The notes below the pieces were generated by a model. It ran no database searches and was not told the origin of the DNA. It was given only the letters and a program-made list of their open reading frames with translations. Below, piece after piece: positions 9,876 through 17,901 of a DNA stretch of 56,610 nt (its first letter is position 1; every line of letters begins with the position of its first letter). Source of the stretch: Firmicutes bacterium UBA2058 (lineage in GTDB: Bacteria > Bacillota > Clostridia > Tissierellales > Sedimentibacteraceae); NCBI GenBank assembly GCA_002332905.1, contig DDAM01000001.1, positions 1-56,610 of the forward strand. Reading direction: 5' to 3'. Both the position numbers and the translations under genes were made by a program.

Positions 9876-9983
9876 GTGAAAAAAACACTTCACAACGTGA
9901 AACGTATTTCACGATTAGAAAAATCAAAAAACGATTTTTCATTTATATTTATGATGCCACTATGTGGCGTTATGGAGGAAATT
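9876..9983 (+). promoter_or_regulatory. Structured leader or in-frame N-terminal extension before the response regulator
   Basis: A GTG at 9876 has a strong site (AAGAGGGG) and is in frame with the response regulator, giving a possible 36-residue extension. The same bases contain three consecutive hairpins: CGTGAAA-cgta-TTTCACG, AAAAATC-aaaaaac-GATTTTT and GCCAC-tat-GTGGC. The last lies just before the GGAGG site of the internal ATG at 9984. Either the protein starts early or this is a translated leader. Confidence 0.5.
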
Positions 9984-10676
9984 ATGGAAGCTAAAAAGAA
10001 AATTTTAATAGTTGAAGATGAACAGAAAATAGCCCGTTTTTTAGAGCTAGAGCTTAATTATGAAGGTTATGATGTTGAAATAGCTAACAATGGTAGAGAC
10101 GGCTTTGAAAAGGGTAAAAATGATAATATTGATTTAATTGTACTTGATTTAATGCTGCCTGGCTTAAGTGGGATAGAAGTTTGCAGAAGAATACGACAAA
10201 CATCTGATGTTCCTATAATTATGCTTACAGCTAAGGACGATATATCAGATAAAATTACAGGTCTTGACATTGGTGCAGATGATTATATGACAAAGCCATT
10301 TGCGGTTGAAGAGTTACTTGCACGTATTAGAGTCTTACTTAAAAGAAAATATGTTTCGAAAATTACTGGCGATAAAAATGTTATCAAATGTGGTCTATTA
10401 AGTCTATATAAGGATAATTACAGAGTAGAGTATAACAAGGATATTATTGATCTTACAAAAAAAGAATTTGAATTATTAGAATATATGTTGGAAAATAAAG
10501 ATTTAGTTTTATCCAGAGAAAAAATATTAGATAAAGTTTGGGGATATGACTATTTTGGTGATACAAATGTAATAGATGTTTATATAAGATATTTAAGAAG
10601 TAAAATAGATCAAAAATATAACGTAAATCTAATTGAAACAGTTAGAGGAGTAGGTTATATTATAAGAGAAAAATAA
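9984..10676 (+). CDS. OmpR/PhoB-family response regulator
   Basis: Transcription factor of a two-component system. A receiver domain (about 5-120) has the acidic pocket VEDEQ, the phospho-acceptor D55 in LIVLDLMLPG and the KPF lysine. A winged-helix DNA-binding domain follows (about 130-228) with DLTKKEFELLEYM and VDVYIRYLRSKI. I chose the ATG at 9984 because ATGGAGG lies just upstream and the receiver begins at once. An upstream GTG at 9876 with its own ribosome site remains possible. The stop is followed directly by the histidine-kinase ATG. Targets are unknown. Confidence 0.92.
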   Translation: MEAKKKILIVEDEQKIARFLELELNYEGYDVEIANNGRDGFEKGKNDNIDLIVLDLMLPGLSGIEVCRRIRQTSDVPIIMLTAKDDISDKITGLDIGADDYMTKPFAVEELLARIRVLLKRKYVSKITGDKNVIKCGLLSLYKDNYRVEYNKDIIDLTKKEFELLEYMLENKDLVLSREKILDKVWGYDYFGDTNVIDVYIRYLRSKIDQKYNVNLIETVRGVGYIIREK

Positions 10677-12125
10677 ATGTCAAATCAAAAAAATAAGAAA
10701 TCAATTATAAGTAATATTTTTACTTTATTGTCGTCGATTATTTTACTTCCATTTAGAGTAATCAAAAACTTTTTAAAAGCAGTAATGAAAAGGCTTAGGT
10801 TTTCTATTGCCTTTAAAATTTCTGCATCTTATTTCTTGCTGTATATTGTTATAATTTTAATAGTTACAACAACTAGTTCAATTGGATATTTTGTATATAT
10901 ATTAAATGATTTTAAAACAGAAACTGTAGCAAATGAAATGACAATGATTAGGTATAATATTGACACATTGAATTTAATAAAAGATATTTTAAACGATAAA
11001 AATATAAAAAATATTAATATTTACGATGAAAACTATAAAAATATATATACTTACAATAAGAATTATGGTAGTCAAAAATATTCTAACAATATAATTTTAA
11101 TGCTTGAGGAGCTCATACTTAATTCAACATATATTCATTCTGAACAGATTTATGAAAATGATGAATTATATTATGTCAATATATATTATGATATTTCGTT
11201 TTTAATATCCCAAACTACTTATATTATAGTATTTATATTTTTATCTGGTATAGCTGGATTGCTATTATTTATTCCAATTGTTTCAAGAACAAGTAGTAAG
11301 CTTATTAGACCAATTAAAAATATGACTGAGATAACTAAAACTATATCTGTTAATAACATTAACACTAGACTTGATATTAAGGATACACAAGATGAATTAA
11401 AAGAACTTTCAATGACATTTAATGAAATGATGAATAGAATTGAAGAAGGCTATAAATCACAGCAGCAATTTGTATCCGATGCTTCGCATGAATTAAGAAC
11501 TCCTATCGCTGTTATGAAGGGTTACATTAACATGCTAGATAGATGGGGCAAAAATGATAAAGCTATACTGGAGGAATCAATATCTGCTATTAAAAATGAA
11601 ACTGATAATATGCAGGATTTAATAGAAAAGCTTTTGTTTATAGCTAGAAGTGATAAGCAAACATTAGTATTTACAAAGGAAGACTTTAATATAAGTGAAG
11701 TTCTATTTGAAATTGAAAAAGAGACTATAATGATTGATAATAAGCATGAATTTGAGTTTAGATTTTTGCATGATGCACATGTTTATGCTGATAAAAATAG
11801 AGTAAAACAAGCGATAAGAATCTTGCTTGAAAATGCAATAAAATTCACTCCTGAAGGTGGAAAAATTTCGGTTTACAGTTTTCTAGCAGAGGAGTATTAT
11901 GCTATAAAAATTAAGGATAGCGGTATTGGTATAAATAAAAAAGATTTACCTAAGATTTTTGACAGACTTTACAGGGCTGAGGAATCAAGAAATAGACAAA
12001 TAGGTGGTCACGGGCTTGGATTGTCTATTGCTAAAATAATAATACTTGGTCATAAAGGAAAAATAAAAGTAAAAAGTAATATCGGTGAAGGTGCTGAATT
12101 TACAATACTTTTGCCACATATATAA
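10677..12125 (+). CDS. Membrane sensor histidine kinase
   Basis: 482 residues. Order: cytoplasmic N-terminus, two membrane segments (about 48-75 and 182-205) flanking a roughly 105-residue extracellular sensor, HAMP linker (about 206-258), HisKA with phospho-acceptor H271 in SDASHELRTPIA, and an HATPase domain with N box ENAIKF, G1 DSGIGI and G2 GGHGLGLSIA. The layout resembles ArlS/CssS-type kinases. It begins at the base after the response-regulator stop codon, so the two are one operon. The stimulus is unknown. Confidence 0.93.
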   Translation: MSNQKNKKSIISNIFTLLSSIILLPFRVIKNFLKAVMKRLRFSIAFKISASYFLLYIVIILIVTTTSSIGYFVYILNDFKTETVANEMTMIRYNIDTLNLIKDILNDKNIKNINIYDENYKNIYTYNKNYGSQKYSNNIILMLEELILNSTYIHSEQIYENDELYYVNIYYDISFLISQTTYIIVFIFLSGIAGLLLFIPIVSRTSSKLIRPIKNMTEITKTISVNNINTRLDIKDTQDELKELSMTFNEMMNRIEEGYKSQQQFVSDASHELRTPIAVMKGYINMLDRWGKNDKAILEESISAIKNETDNMQDLIEKLLFIARSDKQTLVFTKEDFNISEVLFEIEKETIMIDNKHEFEFRFLHDAHVYADKNRVKQAIRILLENAIKFTPEGGKISVYSFLAEEYYAIKIKDSGIGINKKDLPKIFDRLYRAEESRNRQIGGHGLGLSIAKIIILGHKGKIKVKSNIGEGAEFTILLPHI

Positions 12126-12344
12126 TTTTATACTTATATCCAATATAAAACCTCTAAAATTTATTAATAAAAAGCTTGGATTTATGAGTTTTTTTAATAA
12201 TTTTTAGTAAGGTTTTAATTGTAGATTAGTATTAATTACACAAAACATTTATTTAAGACAAAAATAGACAAAAATATATAAAGAAATAATATTTAGTTTA
12301 TATTATAATTACATTAATTATATGCGAAGGGGATGAATTCATAA

Positions 12345-12650
12345 GTGAATGTTTTGTATAATGAAAATGGACAGAACTTAGTGATAAAACTAACGGGGGA
12401 ATTAGATCATCATTTTGCTACTGAAGCTAAAGTTAAGATTGATGAGAAGCTTAATAGTGGGCAAATTAAAAATTTGACATTTGATATGGAAAAACTTGAT
12501 TTTATTGACAGCTCAGGCATTGGTTTTGTAATTGGAAGATATAAAATTATTAAAAAAAATGATGGTAAATTAGAGATTATTAATGCTTCTCATAAAATTA
12601 GAAAAATATTAGATATGAGTGGTGTTGGCAAAATAATTAATATAAAATAG
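12345..12650 (+). CDS. spoIIAA: Anti-sigma F factor antagonist SpoIIAA
   Basis: STAS-domain protein which, when unphosphorylated, releases sigma F from SpoIIAB in the forespore. 101 residues; the phosphorylated serine is S57 in FIDSSGIGFVIGRY, equivalent to Ser58 of Bacillus subtilis. Other family blocks are GELDHHFA and ILDMSGVGKII. It starts at GTG with AAGGGGA upstream. spoIIAB follows nine bases later. The 219-base spacer upstream is very AT-rich; sigma-H control is expected from the family, but I could not place boxes with confidence. Confidence 0.95.
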   Translation: MNVLYNENGQNLVIKLTGELDHHFATEAKVKIDEKLNSGQIKNLTFDMEKLDFIDSSGIGFVIGRYKIIKKNDGKLEIINASHKIRKILDMSGVGKIINIK

Positions 12651-12659
12651 GGGGATACA

Positions 12660-13106
12660 ATGCACAATAATTATGTATATATAAAAATTCCAAGCTTATC
12701 TACAAATGAATCATTTGCAAGAAGTGCGGTTGCAGCATTTTGCGCAAGCCTTAATCCTACAATAGAGGAAATCTCTGATATAAAAACAGCTGTATCAGAG
12801 GCAGTTACTAATGCAATTATTCATGGGTATGATAATAAGCTTGGAGATATAGTTATTGAATGTAGAATAAAGGGACAAGTTGTTGAAATAATAATTGAAG
12901 ATTTTGGTTGTGGTATACCAAACGTCGATAAAGCAAGAGAACCTTTATTTACTTCAAAGCCTGAGCTTGAACGTTCAGGAATGGGATTTACAGTAATGGA
13001 AACCTTTATGGATGAACTTGTTGTTTTATCCGAAAAAGACATAGGAACTAAAATAATTTTAAGGAAAAAAATAAGCGATAAAATAGATAAAATGTATGTA
13101 AAATAA
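12660..13106 (+). CDS. spoIIAB: Anti-sigma F factor and serine kinase SpoIIAB
   Basis: GHKL-fold protein that binds sigma F and phosphorylates SpoIIAA. 148 residues with N box SEAVTNAIIHGY (E47, N51), G1 DFGCGI and G2 GMGF near 107-110. The gene is complete, but its last ~41 codons, from the G2 box on, lie within the 127-bp prophage repeat. The C-terminal end was therefore supplied by, or exchanged with, the prophage copy. In related clostridia sigF follows; here the prophage integrase follows 86 bases later with no visible terminator between them. Confidence 0.96.
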   Translation: MHNNYVYIKIPSLSTNESFARSAVAAFCASLNPTIEEISDIKTAVSEAVTNAIIHGYDNKLGDIVIECRIKGQVVEIIIEDFGCGIPNVDKAREPLFTSKPELERSGMGFTVMETFMDELVVLSEKDIGTKIILRKKISDKIDKMYVK

Positions 13107-13108
13107 TA
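12982..13108 (+). repeat. attL: 127-bp direct repeat with the spoIIAB 3' end
   Basis: Identical base for base to 39207-39333; mismatches begin at 12981/39206 and 13109/39334. It covers SpoIIAB codons 108-148, the stop and two further bases. It is longer than a typical crossover core, so the true core lies somewhere inside. Confidence 0.95.
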
Positions 13109-13191
13109 TGTTTTACTTAATAAAATAAAGTTTACAATAAAATAGTAAATATTAAAAGTTTCCGTTACTAACTAATAAAAATTAGGAGGTA

Positions 13192-14184
13192 ATGAAAACT
13201 TTTTTTATGGAAAAATTAAAGGGAAAAACTCAAATTAAGCTTTCAAAACAGAATGATTTAACTGTAGTAAAAGCGTTTGAAAAATACCAACAGAATAGTA
13301 AACTAAAAAATTTAGCAGAGCAGTCAATTAAAGCACAGGCTGACAAGTTTAAAAAATTTCATAGGTTTTTAAAATTTGATGAATTAATATTGATTAAAGA
13401 TATTGACAAACAAGTAGTAGATGATTATACAGAAAGCCTATTAAATGAAGATATAAAAATAAGCAGTGTTAATATATACCTAAAATATTTAAGAATTTTT
13501 ATTAATTTTTGTTCTAATAATGGTTATTGTAATACTATACAAATTAAATTGCTTAAAGATGATATAGAATTAAAGCAAGGTTATAATGAATCACAATTAG
13601 CTAAATTGTTAGAAAAACCTAATATTAAAAAGACTACATTTGCAAATTATCGTAATTATTGTATGATTTGTTTCTTGATTGGAACGGGAGTTAGAAGAAA
13701 TACAATAGTTAATATTAGAATAGGTGATTTAGATTTTGAAAATAATTTAATTGCACTTAGAATAACTAAAAGTAGAAAACAACAATTAATACCAATGTCT
13801 TTAAATTTAAAAGAAGTGCTAATAGAATATCTATCTTTTAGAGGTGGTACTGCTGAAGATTATTTATTTGTGAGTAGTTATGGAAACCAATTGTCACCTG
13901 AAGGAGCAAATAAAGCATTAAGAGAATATAACAGAAAACACAACATTGATATGACAGGAATGCATAATTTTAGACGTTCTTTTGCTACAATGGCAATACA
14001 AAATAATTGTAATTTGTTTATATTGATGCAATTAATGGGTCATAGTAGCATAAGAACAACACAAAAATATGTAAATTTGACTATTGATGATTTACAAGAA
14101 AATTATTCAAATATAAATGCATTAGATACAATACTATCAAAAAATAAGAAAACTGTTATAAAAATGAAGAAAGGAGATAAATAA
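13192..14184 (+). CDS. Prophage tyrosine integrase
   Basis: Catalyses integration at spoIIAB. 330 residues: SAM-like core-binding domain (about 20-115) and catalytic domain (about 125-310). The catalytic set is visible: R168 in GTGVRRN, the beta-hairpin lysine in ITKSRKQQ, H258 and R261 in HNFRRSF, H284 in LMGHSS and nucleophile Y293 in TQKYV. The start is uncertain: AGGAGG at 13184-13189 is only two bases from the ATG at 13192 and far from the next ATG at 13207. It lies directly after attL and spoIIAB in the same direction. Confidence 0.95.
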   Translation: MKTFFMEKLKGKTQIKLSKQNDLTVVKAFEKYQQNSKLKNLAEQSIKAQADKFKKFHRFLKFDELILIKDIDKQVVDDYTESLLNEDIKISSVNIYLKYLRIFINFCSNNGYCNTIQIKLLKDDIELKQGYNESQLAKLLEKPNIKKTTFANYRNYCMICFLIGTGVRRNTIVNIRIGDLDFENNLIALRITKSRKQQLIPMSLNLKEVLIEYLSFRGGTAEDYLFVSSYGNQLSPEGANKALREYNRKHNIDMTGMHNFRRSFATMAIQNNCNLFILMQLMGHSSIRTTQKYVNLTIDDLQENYSNINALDTILSKNKKTVIKMKKGDK

Positions 14185-14185
14185 T

Positions 14186-14320
14186 ATGTTCAAATTTGGT
14201 TTTCGTGCGAAACGTGGTTATGGCTGGGTAACTAATCCTAAAAGATTTGTAAAAAATAAGGTTAGATATAGAATTACAACATTACCATACAAATTATTAA
14301 AGAAATTATTTAAATGGTAA
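14186..14320 (+). CDS. Small basic prophage protein (44 aa)
   Basis: Begins one base after the integrase stop, with AAGGAG about ten bases upstream. The 44-residue product is strongly basic and aromatic (MFKFGFRAKRGYGW...). It may be an excision/DNA-bending accessory factor or a random small protein; no family recognised. Confidence 0.45.
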   Translation: MFKFGFRAKRGYGWVTNPKRFVKNKVRYRITTLPYKLLKKLFKW

Positions 14321-14547
14321 CTGTATGTCACCGCAATTAGTGAGGTAATGTTTAGATTGACTAATTATACCATCAAGATATATACCCATGTTTAAATGAC
14401 TATATAAGGCTTGTAATGAATTGAAAATTATAAATATTAGTAACATATCATAAAAACTTATTATTTTTTTATTTTCAATAGTATTCTACAAATTATTGGT
14501 ATATAATGTATTTAATAATATCAAAATACAAGGGGATTATATAGCAA
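14321..14547. other. AT-rich spacer without a gene
   Basis: No supported gene or strong hairpin. It separates the integrase unit from a small membrane protein gene. A weak TATAAT-like box lies near 14502. Confidence 0.4.
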
Positions 14548-14679
14548 ATGAGTATGTTATTTATAATACAAATTATAATAGTTGTGGGACTATTAATAAG
14601 GGATTATATAGGAAAAAAACAATACGAGAAAATTAAAGAACAAGTGAGGAAAGAGTATTATGAAGAAAAAAGGAAGTAA
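14548..14679 (+). CDS. Small single-span membrane protein (43 aa)
   Basis: One hydrophobic segment (residues 3-17) is followed by a charged helix rich in K and E (YIGKKQYEKIKEQVRKEYYE). An AAGGGG site lies about 12 bases upstream. Such small proteins are common in lysogeny regions, but the function is unknown. Confidence 0.45.
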   Translation: MSMLFIIQIIIVVGLLIRDYIGKKQYEKIKEQVRKEYYEEKRK

Positions 14680-14689
14680 CTTTTTTATT

Positions 14690-14853
14690 CTTGACTTCAA
14701 TTTCATATTTTCATCTATGTATTGTTGAATTTGCTTTTGAGTATATCTTTTTGTTGTGTCTAAATTATCAATTAATTCATATTTTTTAATAAAAGAAGAG
14801 AGAAGCCATTTCGGGGTAGCTTCTCTTTCAAGGGAATAATTTAATATAAACTT
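14690..14853 (-). pseudogene. Possible coding remnant on the reverse strand
   Basis: An open reverse frame without a start codon encodes protein-like sequence (for example FIKKYELIDNLDTTKRYTQK), ending in low-complexity sequence. The terminator hairpin at 14799-14826 overlaps it. Probably the tail of a lost leftward gene; it could be chance. Confidence 0.25.
14799..14826 (-). terminator. Hairpin terminator of the leftward small-gene cluster
   Basis: AGAGAAGC and GCTTCTCT arms with a 12-base loop. Read leftward it is followed by a T-rich stretch, fitting termination of the reverse-strand genes. Confidence 0.6.
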
Positions 14854-14901
14854 TTATTAAATTAATATTATTTTACATTAATAGGCAATATTTGTCAAAT
14901 T

Positions 14902-15147
14902 CTATTTATAATCTTTTAAAATCATATCCTTTGCCTTCTCATACATTTGTTTTGAAATATATCCATCTTTGTAAACACTATCATTTAACGCTAATTCAAC
15001 TGCACAATAAAATTCTTTCTCATTTTGTTTTAGTTGTTCTGGCGTATATCTTGTCCTCGGGTCTATTATTTTAATATGTAATGTTTTTTTGTTAAACTTC
15101 ATAGTATATTCTTCTAAAACTCTTGAATCATCTTTTTCTTTATCCAT
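14902..15147 (-). CDS. SHOCT-like small prophage protein
   Basis: 81 residues. The segment RYTPEQLKQNEKEFYCAVEL then GYISKQMYEKAKDMIL resembles the short C-terminal SHOCT helix pair (GxI...EYE..K..IL). It is paralogous to the adjacent upstream 58-residue gene (both contain RYTPEQL, ELALN, DGxIS and QMYxKA). AAGGAG lies seven bases upstream. Last gene of the leftward cluster. Function unknown. Confidence 0.65.
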   Translation of the reverse strand: MDKEKDDSRVLEEYTMKFNKKTLHIKIIDPRTRYTPEQLKQNEKEFYCAVELALNDSVYKDGYISKQMYEKAKDMILKDYK

Positions 15148-15164
15148 ATATAACTCCTTATTTA

Positions 15165-15341
15165 CTATTTAAACCTTTTCAATATTATATCATTCGCCTT
15201 CATATACATTTGTTCTGAAATATGTCCATCTCTATACATATTTCTATTTAACGCCAATTCAAGAGAACAATTAAATTTTTTCCAATTTTCTTCTAATTGT
15301 TCTGGTGTATATCTATCTTTTATAGCTTCTATAGTTATCAC
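15165..15341 (-). CDS. SHOCT-like small prophage protein, paralogue (58 aa)
   Basis: Encodes DRYTPEQLEENWKKFNC then SLELALN, followed by DGHISEQMYMKANDIIL, clearly a tandem duplicate of the 81-residue neighbour. It starts at GTG, seven bases after the preceding stop codon. Its ribosome site AAGGA abuts the GTG, so the start is not certain. It lacks the ~20-residue N-terminal part of its paralogue. Confidence 0.55.
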   Translation of the reverse strand: MITIEAIKDRYTPEQLEENWKKFNCSLELALNRNMYRDGHISEQMYMKANDIILKRFK

Positions 15342-15348
15342 TCCTTGT

Positions 15349-15561
15349 CTACTTTTGATTTTTTGTTTGTTTCGTCATCCATTCTATAAAATCTTTTTCT
15401 ATTATATAATAATTACTTCCTATTTTAAATGAAGGAAAATCCTTTTGTTTTAGTAATGCATATAATTTATCGTTACCCATTTTGATATTATTTTGCACAA
15501 AATATTTTTTTAAGTCTTGTGGTGTTAATAGTTTTGGTAAATTATTTATTTGATTTTCCAT
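15349..15561 (-). CDS. Small helix-turn-helix / excisionase-like protein
   Basis: 70 residues with the MerR/excisionase-type helix-turn-helix layout: LTPQDLKKYF, then MGNDKLYALLKQKDFPSFKI and YYIIEKDFIEWM. A GTG at 15570 sits inside the ribosome site (AAGAAGGTGA), so the ATG at 15561 is preferred. It lies between another HTH gene and the SHOCT-like pair. Likely DNA-binding: excision control or regulation. Confidence 0.65.
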   Translation of the reverse strand: MENQINNLPKLLTPQDLKKYFVQNNIKMGNDKLYALLKQKDFPSFKIGSNYYIIEKDFIEWMTKQTKNQK

Positions 15562-15660
15562 TAAATTCACCTTCTTTGAACTATTAGTTTTTTAAAATTA
15601 ATTTTTATCAGCAGAATCATTATTATAATTTTCAAACCATTTCTTATTACCTCTATTGTG

Positions 15661-15837
15661 CTATTTTAATAACCATTCATCAAAAGTTTTTTTTGGTATA
15701 AATATTTTTCTACCACTTCTTTTTAACGGAAATTCTTCATTATGTATCATATCATATATTTTATTTTTACCAACACCCAGTATTTTCCTCGCTTCTTCTA
15801 CTGAATATAGTACATCACTTTTAATATTACTACCCAT
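15661..15837 (-). CDS. Small helix-turn-helix / excisionase-like protein (58 aa)
   Basis: The sequence YSVEEARKILGVGKNKIYDM, followed by FPLKRSGRKIFIPKKTF and DEWL, is a typical HTH_17/excisionase fold, about 58 residues. Read leftward from ATG 15837 with AAAGGTG upstream; stop at 15661. The forward frame covering the same bases is a shadow. Best candidate for the excisionase. Confidence 0.7.
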   Translation of the reverse strand: MGSNIKSDVLYSVEEARKILGVGKNKIYDMIHNEEFPLKRSGRKIFIPKKTFDEWLLK

Positions 15838-15861
15838 ATTATTTCACCTTTTTTAAATGAC

Positions 15862-16035
15862 TTATTCGCTAGTAGTTTGAATTAATTTATTATAGATATA
15901 TAATTTTTCTTCATTTGATAAATTATATATATCTAAAGTATTATTAATTATATCAATATAACATTGATTTATTTTTTCTTGTATTCCTTCACAAGGAACC
16001 ATATGTATATTAACCTTTTTAATTACTTGCTTCAT
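15862..16035 (-). CDS. Small prophage protein, unknown (57 aa)
   Basis: First gene of the leftward cluster, with an excellent GAGGAGG site before the ATG at 16035. The helical 57-residue product (MKQVIKKVNIHMVPCEGI...) belongs to no family I recognise. It leads the operon running to 14902. Confidence 0.55.
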   Translation of the reverse strand: MKQVIKKVNIHMVPCEGIQEKINQCYIDIINNTLDIYNLSNEEKLYIYNKLIQTTSE

Positions 16036-16271
16036 CTTTATATCCTCCTCTCTTGCATATTTATGCTAACATGATTTTGTAAAAAAAACATTACAAAAAT
16101 TAAGGTTTTGTTGGTAATTTCAATGAAATTAAGTTAAAAGAAATATGTTGATAATAGTGAAAATTCATATTTTTAATTCTTAATTTCTAATAATAAAATT
16201 GATTAAAAATTACTAAATGCTTACAAATACTAATGCTGTACAATATTACTTATTATGATTAATGTGTATAA

Positions 16272-16826
16272 TTAATTTATAAATATATATCTAGAAATGA
16301 AAACAGAAAAGACTTTACGTTTAGTGAAAAAATGTTGTGGGCTGAACAGTTAAAAGAAGAATATAGCAAGATTGCTAAAGTTAATCAAGGGACTAGGAAT
16401 GACATAACTTCTAGTTCAAATGAACCAAAAGTTTCAAATGTTACTAGACAAAAAGTAGCTGAAGATTTAGATATGTCGGAGTCAACATTTATGAGGTCAG
16501 AATACATATTTAAAAACGCAGATGAAGAAATGATTAAAGATTTAGATGAAAATAAGTTGTCTATTAATAAAGCCTATACCACTTTAAAGGAACAACTCAA
16601 ACAAAAAGACAATGAAATAGATAATTATAAACAACAATTAACTCAAGCTGAAGAAAATAAATCAAAAGCTATTTCCGAATCAAATAAAAACAGAAATAAA
16701 CCCAATAGACTCCAATTGGAGAACAATGAAAAAATTGAACAACCTACAAAAATCCACACTGACAAAGAACTAGCTAAATTAGCAAATGTAGGCTCAGGAA
16801 AAATAATATCCTATAAAGACTATTAA
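16272..16826 (+). pseudogene. 5'-truncated ParB-like protein
   Basis: The open frame reads DFTFSEKMLWAEQLKEEYSK from before the first ATG (16332), with no start codon or ribosome site upstream. DFTFSEKMxWA is the middle of phage ParB-like proteins, so the N-terminal nuclease/CTPase-like domain is gone. What remains is the HTH part (RQKVAEDLDMSESTFMRSEY), a coiled coil (about residues 80-115) and a short tail. If translated, it starts at ATG 16332 (164 residues). Probably a remnant. Confidence 0.6.
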
Positions 16827-16850
16827 AAATAAAAAAGAGCAGAAATTAAT

Positions 16851-17054
16851 CTACTCTTTATTATTTGGTATATATTCCATTATGTCGCTTGGTTGACAAT
16901 TCAAGTATCCACAAATTTTATCTAATATATCGGTTGTAACACTTTCACCTTTAGTTAATTTTGCTAATGTTGGCGAACTAATTATTTCTAATAAATCAGT
17001 TTTTTTCATACTTTTTCTAGTTAATAAATCAAATAATTTATAATATTTAATCAT
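16851..17054 (-). CDS. Cro/CI-type repressor (HTH_26)
   Basis: 67 residues from the ATG at 17054; the longer reading from 17072 includes the ribosome site AAAGGA. The helix-turn-helix spans most of the protein (MKKTDLLEIISSPTLAKLTK, then DKICGYLNCQPSDIMEYIP), the YozG/HTH_26 form. It is transcribed leftward from a consensus promoter back to back with that of the rightward early gene, so it is the likely lysogeny repressor. Confidence 0.75.
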   Translation of the reverse strand: MIKYYKLFDLLTRKSMKKTDLLEIISSPTLAKLTKGESVTTDILDKICGYLNCQPSDIMEYIPNNKE

Positions 17055-17083
17055 TTTTATAATTCCTTTCACTTTCTATATTG

Positions 17084-17197
17084 TTAGTATATAACAATAT
17101 AATGTTAATGTCAAATAAAAAATAATTAGTATAAGCTAATAAAATATTAGTTGACACATAAATTTATATATGCTAATATAAAATTAGCAAAAGCTAA
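17084..17197. promoter_or_regulatory. Lysogeny switch: divergent promoters and palindromic operators
   Basis: Leftward promoter: TTGACA (17109-17114 on the reverse strand), 17-bp spacer, TATACT (17086-17091). Rightward promoter: TTGACA (17151-17156), 17-bp spacer, TAATAT (17174-17179). Operators of the form TTAGY-N4-GCTAA lie at 17126-17139 and, perfect, at 17184-17197, with a weaker half at 17084. One further GCTAA half-site begins inside the rightward -10 region. This is a classical repressor-controlled switch. Confidence 0.8.
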
Positions 17198-17233
17198 TAT
17201 ATGAAAATAAAATAAATAAAGGGAGATAAAAAA

Positions 17234-17470
17234 ATGATGAACGTAAAAACAAAAAATGAAGAAATGGTAGTAAAATTTGCAAAAGAAATGCATGAGGGGT
17301 TAAAAGCTGTAAAAGATGAAGTAATTATTAATTGCCTAAAATCTGACTTGGATGCTGTAGAAATTTTGATTTATGAAGCTAAGGAAAAACTAATTGAAAC
17401 TGCTGATAAGAATGATGAAAAGGCTATTGTATTCTATGGCACAGTTTTGGCTATTTTAGAATGTTTTTAG
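17234..17470 (+). CDS. Early rightward prophage protein, unknown (78 aa)
   Basis: First gene from the rightward lysogeny promoter, with a GGGAGA site upstream. 78 residues, predicted mostly helical (EEMVVKFAKEMHEGLKAVKD, later DLDAVEILIYEAKEKLIE). No family recognised. Its position fits an early regulatory protein or Cro substitute, but no HTH is evident. An upstream in-frame ATG doublet leaves the start ambiguous by one codon. Confidence 0.55.
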   Translation: MMNVKTKNEEMVVKFAKEMHEGLKAVKDEVIINCLKSDLDAVEILIYEAKEKLIETADKNDEKAIVFYGTVLAILECF

Positions 17471-17497
17471 AGATGATAAAATATGTTAAAAAAAGTG

Positions 17498-17586
17498 TTG
17501 ACTTTCAGTTGCCAAAAATGGTATATTTAAGGAATAAGTGGAGAAATTTATGCAAACACAAATAACACTATTCCTAGTGTTTTCTT
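17498..17586 (+). promoter_or_regulatory. Promoter followed by a short leader and terminator-like hairpin
   Basis: TTGACT (17498-17503), 18-bp spacer, TATATT (17522-17527), then after about 35 bases a hairpin AACACTA-ttcc-TAGTGTT followed by TTCTT. This short transcript may be an attenuated leader or small RNA before the RNA-polymerase gene. The rest of 17587-17901 is AT-rich with no gene, containing small palindromes such as ATGCTTTAAAGCAT. Confidence 0.45.
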
Positions 17587-17901
17587 AAAAAACCTTTCCG
17601 CTTAAATTTTATTACCATTTTACAACACTTTGGTTTGTACCCTCATACAAGCCTATATTTTGTTGTTTTAGAAAGGATGTGATTTATTTGGTTTTAGTTT
17701 ATTACAAATTTATTTATATTTGAATGCTTTAAAGCATCGGGTTATCTAAAGTTAGTGTATATAATATTTATTATATGATATAAAACATTATAATGTTTAT
17801 GCTTTATAATGTCAAGATTTATTTTAGCATGAGATAAAATCATCTTTTTAATAATTAATTTATAAATAAAAGAAAACTAAAAGAAGAAAGTGAGTGAATA
17901 A

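Noticed and set aside
15656..15856. 66-codon forward frame
   Set aside because: The reverse strand holds a better gene here (HTH protein, 15661-15837, with ribosome site).
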